A stretch of DNA of 64,000 nt. It comes from Inhella proteolytica (GTDB lineage: Bacteria > Pseudomonadota > Gammaproteobacteria > Burkholderiales > Burkholderiaceae_C). Both the position numbers and the translations under genes were made by a program. The notes beneath the pieces were generated by a model. That model saw only the letters and a list, made by a program, of their open reading frames with translations, ran no database searches and had not been told where the DNA came from. Positions 1 through 7,081 of the stretch are shown here, piece by piece (positions within the stretch are counted from its first letter, which is position 1; the number at the start of each line of letters is the position of its first letter). The stretch covers positions 1 through 64,000 of the forward strand of contig NZ_JAEDAK010000019.1 in NCBI RefSeq assembly GCF_016093275.1, written 5' to 3'.

Positions 1-1659
1 GGCGGCCGCGCCCGCCTGGCCCAGGCCGCGCCGGTGCGGGTGGGCGGCGAGCGCGGGCTGTGGCAGCGCCTGGCCGGGGCCGGCACCCGCGCGCCCCTGG
101 CCCAGCTGGACCCCGAGGTACTGGCCCTGCCCGAGCGCCTGGCGCGCTACCCGGAGCAGGCGCTGAACCGCGCGCTCTACCGCTGGCTGGCTGCACTGGC
201 CTCGCAGCTGGATCCGAACGCCGGCTGGCTGCAGGGCAATCTGGCCGCCACCCGGCGCGTGCTGCACACCTTCCCCGGCCTGGCCGACACCTGGGAGCAG
301 CTGCGCAGCGCCGAACTGGCGCTGCGCCGGCCCGAACCCGAATCGCCCGCCGAGGCCCAGCTGCGCGCCGCACTGCTCAGCGGCGAGGCCGAGGGCGAGC
401 TCGACCCCGTGCTGCTGGCCCCGCTGTGGTGCTGGCTGCGCCCCATGCCCGCCGGCACGCCGGTGGCGCAGGCGCTTGAACCCGAGGCCGACCCGGCCGC
501 CCGCGCCCGCCAGCAGACCCTGGCGCAGCGCCGCCGCGTGCAGCGCCAGGACGAGCTGCAGGCCAGCCGCGCGCCCCTCCTGCTGGGCTCCAAGACCGAG
601 TGGCTGAAGACCTTCTCCGACCCCTTCCAGATCGACCGCGCGCAGGACGACCAGGACGATGGCGACGCCGACGTCGCCGCCGAGGAACTCGACACCCTGG
701 TGCTGCAAAAGCAGGAGCAGAAGGGCAGCCTGGCCGCACGCGTGCGCTTCGACCTCGACCTGCCCGCCGCCAGCGCCGACGACCTCGTCGTCGGCGAAGG
801 GGAATGGCTGCCCGAATGGCAGCCGCGCACCCAGAGCCTGCAGCCCCGCCGCGTGCTGGCCCAGGCCCTGCAGGCGCGCGACCCGCAGCCCTGGGCGCCG
901 CAAGCCGCCCTGCGCACCCAGGCCGCCCAGCTGCGCCGCCGCCTGGAGCTGCAGCGCGCCGCGCCGCGCTGGCGCCGCGGCGAACGCGAGGGCGAGCAGC
1001 TCGACCTCGACGCCTGGGTGCGCCACGCCAGCCATCCCGTCGGCGTGGCCGCGGTGTACGAGCGCCGCGTGCGCGCCCAGCGCGAGCTGGCCAGCCTGCT
1101 TCTGGCCGACCTCTCGCTCAGCACCGACGCCCACGCCAACAACACCCAGCGCGTCATCGACGTCATCCGCGACGCGCTCTACTGCTTCGGCTCCGCGCTG
1201 AGCAGCAGCGGCGACGCCTTCGCCATGCTGGGCTTCAGCTCTGTACGCCGGCAGCTGCGCCTGCACGAACTCAAGGGCTTCGACGAACGCTGGAACGAGG
1301 CCGTGCAGGCGCGCCTGGGCGCGCTCAAGCCCGGCTACTACACCCGCATGGGTGCCGCCCTGCGCGCCGCGACCCGCCGCCTGCAGCAGCGGCCTGAGCG
1401 CCAGCGGCTCTTGATCTTGCTGACCGACGGCAAGCCGCACGACCTCGACGGCTACGAGGGCCGCTGGGGCCAGGAGGACACGCGCCAGGCCGTGCTGGAG
1501 GCGCGCGCCGCCGGGCTGCTGCCCTTTGCGGTGTCGATCGACGAGGCGGCGCCCGAGGTGTTGCCCGGGTTGTTTGGGGACGCGGGCTGGGCCTGGGTGC
1601 GGCGGCCGGAGGAACTGCCGGGGAGGTTGGCGGGGTTGTATGGGCAGTTGACGCGGTAG
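1..1659 (+). CDS. norD: NorD, nitric-oxide reductase activation protein (5' truncated)
   Basis: The frame is open from the window edge, so the true start lies upstream; the first in-frame start-like codon here is a GTG at 34. The C-terminal third is a von Willebrand A domain. It carries the MIDAS metal site DLSLSTD near base 1108, a Thr in GYYTRMG, and LLTDGKPHD near 1425. This layout (variable acidic middle, C-terminal VWA) is that of NorD, which works with the MoxR-type AAA ATPase NorQ to mature the NorBC nitric-oxide reductase. About 552 codons are visible against a usual length slightly above 600, so only the N-terminal part is missing. norCBQ would be expected to the left. VWA proteins of CbbO type are related, but the MIDAS context fits NorD best. 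Confidence 0.82.
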   Translation, partial: GGRARLAQAAPVRVGGERGLWQRLAGAGTRAPLAQLDPEVLALPERLARYPEQALNRALYRWLAALASQLDPNAGWLQGNLAATRRVLHTFPGLADTWEQLRSAELALRRPEPESPAEAQLRAALLSGEAEGELDPVLLAPLWCWLRPMPAGTPVAQALEPEADPAARARQQTLAQRRRVQRQDELQASRAPLLLGSKTEWLKTFSDPFQIDRAQDDQDDGDADVAAEELDTLVLQKQEQKGSLAARVRFDLDLPAASADDLVVGEGEWLPEWQPRTQSLQPRRVLAQALQARDPQPWAPQAALRTQAAQLRRRLELQRAAPRWRRGEREGEQLDLDAWVRHASHPVGVAAVYERRVRAQRELASLLLADLSLSTDAHANNTQRVIDVIRDALYCFGSALSSSGDAFAMLGFSSVRRQLRLHELKGFDERWNEAVQARLGALKPGYYTRMGAALRAATRRLQQRPERQRLLILLTDGKPHDLDGYEGRWGQEDTRQAVLEARAAGLLPFAVSIDEAAPEVLPGLFGDAGWAWVRRPEELPGRLAGLYGQLTR

Positions 1660-1718
1660 AAGCAGCATTTTCATGACCGTCCTCCCTCTAGAGTGCTCAC
1701 CTACAGGGAGGAGGAGCA

Positions 1719-2960
1719 ATGAAGGTTTGGGGCTTACGCAATGCGCTGCTGGCGTGTGTCGCAGTCTGCCTACCTCTGCCCGCCTGGTCCGACGTCCCGC
1801 TGGTCTTGGACTTCAAGAGTCTGCTCACCGTTGCTGCAGTTGCTCTTTCTGTCGCTGCGCTGTTGGCGGGCTATGTCAGTGCCCGACTGAAGGGCGTTGT
1901 CATAGCAGCCGCCTTGTTGCTGCTGCTTGCACTTGGTCTTCGTTACAGCCTCTTGCGGCACCAGGAGCAGCAGCGGCTTGACACGCTGGCGCTGATGCAT
2001 GCGGAGCACTTGGCATGCACTGAACGAGTCAAGTCATACGCTTCTGTGACGGGAGCGCATGCAAATCGCATCTTCCTTCGCACGCCAGCAGAACAAGAGC
2101 TGAGGGCACTCGGGCTTTCTGTCGATGCCTCCACCTTGTCACCCCACGTGGAGATAGTGGAGCACTTTCCCGAACCACCCGATCCGGCGTCCTTGTACGT
2201 GGACCTCAGCAGGCTGAGAGAGGTTGTGCCAGGTACCGCCCATGCCGTCTTTGGCATGAAGCTGGTCGTGAGCGATGCGCGAGGGCAGGAACTTGGCAGC
2301 ATGACGGACTACCAGGACAACAGCGGGAAATGGTGCGGCGGCCAAGTCTTGTCCGACTCCATCGAAGGCCTTATGCAGGCCTTGGCGGGGCGCACCCTTG
2401 GCCTTGGTTCACAGGCAAGACGAAGCCAGATTGCGGCGCCCGTATCGAGCCGCAAGGCCAAACTTCTCGCCACTGAACTCAAGCGTCATATTCAAAGTCT
2501 AGAACTGAAGGAAAGTGGGCGCGGATTGACGAGGCACGACCTTGAGCGCTTCGTTCCGCCGACAGCGCGATGTGAGTTCGGCAACACGACAGGCCCTTGG
2601 GGCTGCGCCCAGACCGAAGTCGACCGCAATCAGCTGTCGACGACCAATCTGCCTTACGGGCTGGTTCATGGTCAGCGCTGGCTGGTCGAGGCGGCAGACC
2701 GAATGTCCTATTTCCTGCGCTTGGAGGAGCGGGCCCTTGCCGGAAGACTGCTTCAGATCTGGCACATACAACTACCGCAGGAAGGCGAAGCAACCTGGGA
2801 GCATCGCTTCCTCATCAGCGCTGATTTCAGCGGCGAAGTGCTCAGGTTTCGGGTGGGATGGCGGCCCTGCGGCCTGCCCTATCGCCCGGATCGGGTGCAG
2901 CGCTGCTTCGAGCGCAGCGCTACCTATGAAGTGGAACTGCCGAAGCCGAATAGCCCATGA
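1719..2960 (+). CDS. Membrane-anchored protein of unknown function
   Basis: I do not recognise this 413-residue protein. It has a signal-peptide-like N-terminus ending near AWS (residue 24), then two hydrophobic segments (about residues 33-52 and 58-76), then a long soluble part, so most of it probably lies on one side of the inner membrane. A strong ribosome site (GGAGGAGG) sits directly before the ATG. Its third-position GC is visibly lower than in the flanking genes, which may mean recent acquisition. It follows norD in the same direction, but nothing in the protein ties it to denitrification. Confidence 0.7.
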   Translation: MKVWGLRNALLACVAVCLPLPAWSDVPLVLDFKSLLTVAAVALSVAALLAGYVSARLKGVVIAAALLLLLALGLRYSLLRHQEQQRLDTLALMHAEHLACTERVKSYASVTGAHANRIFLRTPAEQELRALGLSVDASTLSPHVEIVEHFPEPPDPASLYVDLSRLREVVPGTAHAVFGMKLVVSDARGQELGSMTDYQDNSGKWCGGQVLSDSIEGLMQALAGRTLGLGSQARRSQIAAPVSSRKAKLLATELKRHIQSLELKESGRGLTRHDLERFVPPTARCEFGNTTGPWGCAQTEVDRNQLSTTNLPYGLVHGQRWLVEAADRMSYFLRLEERALAGRLLQIWHIQLPQEGEATWEHRFLISADFSGEVLRFRVGWRPCGLPYRPDRVQRCFERSATYEVELPKPNSP

Positions 2961-3183
2961 GCGCCCGCACTTTTTGCGACACCTGGAGCCGGTCAACAGC
3001 GCCAGCGGAGCCAGCTCAGCTAGGCAAGAGGGAAGCGGAGTACGAATTCATGGTCCTTGAAGTCCTGGCCAAACAAGGGCGGCTGTCCGACTGGACCCTG
3101 CAGCCCTCCAACGGGTGTGCCCAAGCGACTGGGCGCTGCGCAAGGCTTCTGCAACACCTGACACCGACCGAGGATCCGACACC

Positions 3184-3762
3184 ATGAAACGCGCAAGCTT
3201 CTTGGCCCGCCTGGTTGCCCTCGGTTTGGCGGCAGGGCATCCGAGCGCGCCTGCCAGCCCCGCACCCTGCGCGGCAGCGCACTGCTGGCGGCGGCTCGCG
3301 AGCCGGCTGCCGGTGCGGCGCCTGCCCCTCAACCCGCAACAGCTGACGGGCGAATGGCACATGGCCGAGACCGAAAGCGACTTGTCAGGCAACACGCTCT
3401 ACTTCTTCGCCGATGGGCGATTTGCCGCGTCCGAGTGGGCCGACATCCTGCCGGAGACCCTGACCGACCTCGGCCATTGGCGCATCGAGGAGAACGTGGT
3501 GTTCGTGTCCCCGGATCCGCGCGTTACCTGGACCACGCAGCGTGACCGGCGCTTCCTGCTGCTGGCGCTGCCGGGGGTGGGTGGGCCTGCTCGACTGCTG
3601 GGGCTGGACGACTCGTTGCAGTTCCTGGAGGAGAAGGGCTTCACCCTGGACTGGCTGCGCTTCCTGGCCTATCAGCGCGCACGCAGTTGGCCTGCCGGCC
3701 AAGCCAGCGCGGAATGGCAGCGGGTGATGCGGGCTTGGAGGCCCTCATTCTTTCGGTCTTAG
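3184..3762 (+). CDS. Secreted or periplasmic protein of unknown function
   Basis: This 192-residue protein opens with MKRASFLARL and a hydrophobic stretch ending in small residues (signal peptide likely to about residue 22). An in-frame upstream start at 3115 exists, but the ATG at 3184 gives a proper signal peptide and is preferred. The mature part begins with a segment resembling a lipocalin-like strand (residues about 50-65, LTGEWHMAET) followed by strand-rich sequence with TLYFFADGRF and a GHWRIEENVVFV stretch, as in small proteins that start with an xGxW motif. Function is unknown. The 223 bases before it hold only an unconvincing reading frame. Confidence 0.6.
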   Translation: MKRASFLARLVALGLAAGHPSAPASPAPCAAAHCWRRLASRLPVRRLPLNPQQLTGEWHMAETESDLSGNTLYFFADGRFAASEWADILPETLTDLGHWRIEENVVFVSPDPRVTWTTQRDRRFLLLALPGVGGPARLLGLDDSLQFLEEKGFTLDWLRFLAYQRARSWPAGQASAEWQRVMRAWRPSFFRS

Positions 3763-3813
3763 CGCCGCGCAGCGGAGGGCCTATCGTGACGAACCTTGAG
3801 CCCCCTGTTGCCC

Positions 3814-4194
3814 ATGACCGCCCGCAATCCAGCCCCCAACGACCCCCGAATCCAGCGACTGCTGTCCGACCTCCACCTCGTCAGCGCCGAACGCCATGAC
3901 CTGCTCCAGCAGGTGCGCACGCTGGCGCTGGGGCTGGGCCCCGGCATCCGCGAGGAGCTGAAGTACGGCGGCATCCTGTTCGGTGCCGATGCGCATTTCT
4001 GCGGCCTGTTCGCCTACCGCGAGCATGTGTCGCTGGAATTCAGCGCCGGGGCTGCCCTGCCGGACGTTCATCGGGTGCTGGAAGGCGCGGGCAAGCTGCG
4101 CCGGCACATCAAGCTCCGCACGGCGGAAGATGTGGCGGCCAAGCAGGTGCGGCACTACCTGGAGCTGGCCCAACGCGCCAGCCTGGCCGGCTGA
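3814..4194 (+). CDS. DUF1801-family protein
   Basis: This 126-residue protein has the DUF1801 (YdhG-like) pattern: an N-terminal helix pair, then EELKYGGILFG near residue 47, CGLFAYREHVSLEF, and a C-terminal segment in which the lysine- and histidine-rich GKLRRHIKLRT precedes a final helix. The family is small, cytosolic and of unknown biochemical function. A TTG at 3796 would add six residues, but the ATG is the simpler start. It lies 18 nt ahead of the P-loop gene and is probably co-transcribed with it. Confidence 0.75.
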   Translation: MTARNPAPNDPRIQRLLSDLHLVSAERHDLLQQVRTLALGLGPGIREELKYGGILFGADAHFCGLFAYREHVSLEFSAGAALPDVHRVLEGAGKLRRHIKLRTAEDVAAKQVRHYLELAQRASLAG

Positions 4195-4212
4195 GCCAAC
4201 GGGCATCAGGCC

Positions 4213-4698
4213 ATGGCCACGCTCTACTTTCTCTGCGGCAAGATGGCCGCCGGCAAGACCACCCACGCCAAGGCCCTGGCCGCGCAGACGGGTGCGCTGC
4301 TGTTCGTACAGGACGCGCTGCTGGAAACGCTCTACCCCGGCGAGATCCTGACGCTGAAGGACTTCGAGCGCTGCGCGGGTCGGCTGCAGGCGGCGCTGGC
4401 GCCGCAAATCAAGGCCCTGCTGCGGCGTGGCCTCGATGTGGTGCTGGACTTTCCGGCCAACACCCTGAAGCAGCGTGCCTGGTTCCGCGAGCTGTTCGAA
4501 GCGGCCGGCGCAGCCCATGAGCTGCACTGGATCGACACCCCCGACGCGCTGTGCAAGCAGCAGCTGCGGCAGCGCAGCGCCCACCTGCCGCCCGGCACGC
4601 CTTGGACCAGCGAGGCCGAGTTCGATGCGGTCACGGCCTGGTTTCAGGCGCCCGACGCAGCCGAAGGCTTCCGCGTGGTGCGCTGCCCGCGAGCGTAG
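4213..4698 (+). CDS. P-loop (AAA/kinase-like) ATP-binding protein
   Basis: This 161-residue protein starts almost directly with a Walker A motif, GKMAAGKTT (residues 9-17), after the strand LYFLC. A VVLDFPANT strand near residue 80 fits a Walker B position. A C-terminal segment with RQRSAHLPPGTPWTS resembles the lid of small nucleotide or antibiotic kinases such as the AAA_33 group. It probably phosphorylates a small molecule, but the substrate cannot be read from the sequence. It is the second gene of a short run on this strand starting at 3814. Confidence 0.72.
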   Translation: MATLYFLCGKMAAGKTTHAKALAAQTGALLFVQDALLETLYPGEILTLKDFERCAGRLQAALAPQIKALLRRGLDVVLDFPANTLKQRAWFRELFEAAGAAHELHWIDTPDALCKQQLRQRSAHLPPGTPWTSEAEFDAVTAWFQAPDAAEGFRVVRCPRA

Positions 4699-4781
4699 GC
4701 GCCGGGCCATCCAACGGGTGCACAAACCCCGCCGCGGTGGGAACATGGCCCCTCCACTCAGCAGCCAAGGAGGCTCGAATC

Positions 4782-5081
4782 ATGGGTGCCTTCAACGTCG
4801 TGCGCTTCCGCGTCAAGCCGGGGCAGGAGCAGGCCTTCATCGATGCCCACCGCGAGTTGCAGCCGCAGTGGCAGGGCCTGCAGCGGGTGGTGATGCTCCG
4901 CACCGGCGAGCGCAGCTTCTGCCTGGTGGGTGAGTGGCAGGGCATGGAGCAGCTGGCGGCCGCGCGGCCGGCCATGATTGCCCAGCTGGACAAGATCCGC
5001 GGCCTGCTGGAAGAGCTGGGCGAGGGCCTGGGGGTGACCGATCCGGTGTCGGGCGAGGTGGTGCTGGAGCTGAAGGCCTGA
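4782..5081 (+). CDS. Antibiotic biosynthesis monooxygenase (ABM)-like protein
   Basis: This is a 99-residue dimeric alpha-beta barrel type protein. It has FNVVRFRVKPGQEQAFIDAH at the N-terminus, the usual ABM beginning in which the first strand leads into a helix, then SFCLVGEWQGMEQLAAARP and a C-terminal strand VVLELKA. The start is fixed by an AAGGAGG ribosome site 8 nt upstream. Such proteins include cofactor-free oxygenases and many stress proteins with no proven activity, so the call is to fold only. Confidence 0.66.
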   Translation: MGAFNVVRFRVKPGQEQAFIDAHRELQPQWQGLQRVVMLRTGERSFCLVGEWQGMEQLAAARPAMIAQLDKIRGLLEELGEGLGVTDPVSGEVVLELKA

Positions 5082-5146
5082 GCGGCCTGCGGGCTCACGC
5101 CCGCCTCGACCCTTGCAACCAGGCGGGGTGGCTCCATCTGCGCCCG

Positions 5147-5314
5147 ATGAACCTCAAGCTCAGCCTGCGCAAGCCGCTGTTCTATCTGCTGCTGCCGGTG
5201 CTGCTGGTGCTGTGCTTCGTCGGCTTTCCGCCGCCCTTTGCACCGCCGCTGCGCACGCGGCCGGCGCAGGAGCAGGTGGAGCCGATCGAGCAAGACGGAC
5301 AGGCGCCGGGCTAG
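5147..5314 (+). CDS. Small single-span membrane protein
   Basis: This 55-residue reading frame has a positively charged start (MNLKLSLRKP), a strong hydrophobic helix (residues about 11-27) and a proline-rich, acidic tail. The composition is that of a genuine small membrane protein. There is no clear Shine-Dalgarno and no known family, so the call rests on this pattern and on its place in a gap between same-strand genes. Confidence 0.42.
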   Translation: MNLKLSLRKPLFYLLLPVLLVLCFVGFPPPFAPPLRTRPAQEQVEPIEQDGQAPG

Positions 5315-5360
5315 CCTGGCTTGCCGCACCGGCAAGGCCGGCCACCCACAATCCGGCCGC

Positions 5361-6287
5361 ATGAGTTCGCGCATTGATTACGCCGCGGTGCTGCAGGAGA
5401 TTGAGACCCGCGTGCAGCCGCTGATGGGCCAGGGCCAGGTGGCGCAGTACATCCCCGAGCTCGCGCGGGTGCAAGCCAGGCAGTTCGGCATGGCGGTGGT
5501 CACCTTGGACGGCCAGGTGTTCGAGGTGGGCGCGGCGCGGCAGCGCTTTTCCATCCAGAGCATCTCCAAGCTCTTCGCCCTGGTGCTGGCCCTGCAGCGC
5601 GTGGGCGAGCCGTTGTGGCAGCGCGTGGGCCGCGAGCCTTCGGGCAACCCCTTCAATTCGCTGGTGCAGCTGGAGCACGAGGCCGGCCGGCCGCGCAACC
5701 CCTTCATCAACGCCGGCGCGCTGGTGATCACCGACATCCTCTGCACCCGCTTCGCGGTGCCGGAGAACGCGGTGGTCGAGTTCCTGCGGCTGCTGGCCGG
5801 CGAGGCCGAGATCCATTACGACCGCCGCGTGGCGCGCTCGGAGCTGGGCCATGCGGACCGCAACGCGGCGATGGCGCATTTCATGAAGAGCTTCGGCAAT
5901 CTGCACAACCCGGTGGAGCGGGTGCTGGATGCCTACTGCCGCCAATGCGCCATCGAGATGAGCTGCGTGGAGCTGGCGCGCGCGGTGGGCTTTCTGGCCA
6001 ACCGCGGCTGCCTGCCCGGCACGGCCACGCGCATCCTGGACGAGAGTCCGGCCAAGCGGCTCTCCGCCCTGATGCTGACCTGCGGCACCTACGACGCCGC
6101 GGGCGACTTCGCCTTCCGCGTGGGCCTGCCGGCCAAGAGCGGCGTGGGCGGTGGCATCGTGGCCCTGGTTCCGGGCGAATGCGGGGTGTGCGTGTGGTCG
6201 CCCGCGCTGGAGCCCTCGGGCAACTCGCTGGCGGGCTCGATGGCGCTGGAGTGGTTCACCACCTTGACGGGGCGATCGCTGTTCTGA
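5361..6287 (+). CDS. glsA: Glutaminase
   Basis: Hydrolyses L-glutamine to glutamate and ammonia in the cytosol (EC 3.5.1.2). The 308-residue length is typical for bacterial GlsA. It carries the serine-beta-lactamase-like S-x-x-K site in SIQSISK (residues 64-70), the EPSGNPFNS segment, NPFINAGAL, and the C-terminal GLPAKSGVGGGI glycine-rich region. The ATG at 5361 matches the family start (short helix, then ETRVQPLMGQGQVAQYIPEL). A longer upstream frame exists but has no family similarity. A hairpin follows the stop codon. Confidence 0.95.
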   Translation: MSSRIDYAAVLQEIETRVQPLMGQGQVAQYIPELARVQARQFGMAVVTLDGQVFEVGAARQRFSIQSISKLFALVLALQRVGEPLWQRVGREPSGNPFNSLVQLEHEAGRPRNPFINAGALVITDILCTRFAVPENAVVEFLRLLAGEAEIHYDRRVARSELGHADRNAAMAHFMKSFGNLHNPVERVLDAYCRQCAIEMSCVELARAVGFLANRGCLPGTATRILDESPAKRLSALMLTCGTYDAAGDFAFRVGLPAKSGVGGGIVALVPGECGVCVWSPALEPSGNSLAGSMALEWFTTLTGRSLF

Positions 6288-6290
6288 ACC

Positions 6291-6317
6291 GCCGGGGCCT
6301 CTGAAGATCGCCCCGGC
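6291..6317 (+). terminator. Hairpin after glsA
   Basis: An 8-bp perfect stem GCCGGGGC / GCCCCGGC with an 11-nt loop lies 4 nt after the glsA stop and is followed by TTCCACC. There is no long U-tract, so it may act as a weak or Rho-assisted terminator. Confidence 0.5.
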
Positions 6318-6333
6318 TTCCACCTCATGCCCC

Positions 6334-6948
6334 ATGCCCCCCATGCACATCGCCATCCTCACCTTTGAAGGCTTCAACGAGCTCGACTCCCTGATTGCCC
6401 TGGGCGTCCTGAACCGCGTCAAGCAGCCCGGCTGGCGTGTCACGCTGTGCTGCCCCGCGCCCACCGTCACCTCCATGAACGGCGTGACCGTGCACGCGCA
6501 GTCGCGGCTGGATGCGCTGCCGACGGCCGATGTCGTGCTGGTGGGCAGCGGCGTCAAGACCCGTGAGGTGGTGGCCGATGCCACGCTGATGGCCCAGCTG
6601 CGCCTGGACCCGCGGCGCCAGCTGATTGGTGCGCAGTGCTCGGGCGCCCTGATCCTGGCCAAGCTGGGCCTGCTGGATGCGGTGCCGGCCTGCACCGACC
6701 TCATCACCAAGCCCTGGGTTCAGGAGGCCGGCGTGGAGGTGTTGAACCAGCCCTTCTTCGCCGCCGGCAATGTGGCCACCGCGGGCGGCTGCATGGCCTC
6801 GCAGTACCTGGCCGCCTGGGTCATTGCCCGCTGCGTGGGACGGGACGCCGCCGCCGCCGCCCTGCACTACGTGGCCCCGGTAGGAGAAAAGGAAGAGGCG
6901 GTGGCCCGCGCCTTGAAGCACTTGAGCCCCTTTCTCGAGCCGGCCTGA
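6334..6948 (+). CDS. DJ-1/PfpI family protein
   Basis: This 204-residue protein has the class I glutamine-amidotransferase-like fold. It starts with HIAILTFEGFNELD, in which the Glu near residue 10-12 and the Asp-rich turn are typical. The nucleophile elbow is AQCSGALILA with Cys about residue 102. The family holds peptidases, glyoxalases, isonitrile hydratases and transcription-factor sensor domains. With no HTH attached it is probably a cytosolic enzyme. Two in-frame ATGs lie nine nt apart (6334, 6343), and the second also fits. It is separated from glsA by a hairpin. Confidence 0.83.
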   Translation: MPPMHIAILTFEGFNELDSLIALGVLNRVKQPGWRVTLCCPAPTVTSMNGVTVHAQSRLDALPTADVVLVGSGVKTREVVADATLMAQLRLDPRRQLIGAQCSGALILAKLGLLDAVPACTDLITKPWVQEAGVEVLNQPFFAAGNVATAGGCMASQYLAAWVIARCVGRDAAAAALHYVAPVGEKEEAVARALKHLSPFLEPA

Positions 6949-7081
6949 GCCTCGATCAACGAACGAAACAAGGCCGCCAACAAAGGCAACCGAGCGCAAG
7001 CCGCATTGAAACCGGCACTTTCCACACTGACTCCCATCAACAACCTGCCGCCCCAAGCGCGGCGTTTGAACGGAGCAGACG

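Noticed and set aside
2957-3187. A 76-codon frame overlapping the stop of the unknown membrane gene by ATGA
   Set aside because: The overlap is suggestive, but the translation has no hydrophobic or conserved pattern, and the following secreted protein has its own start at 3184.
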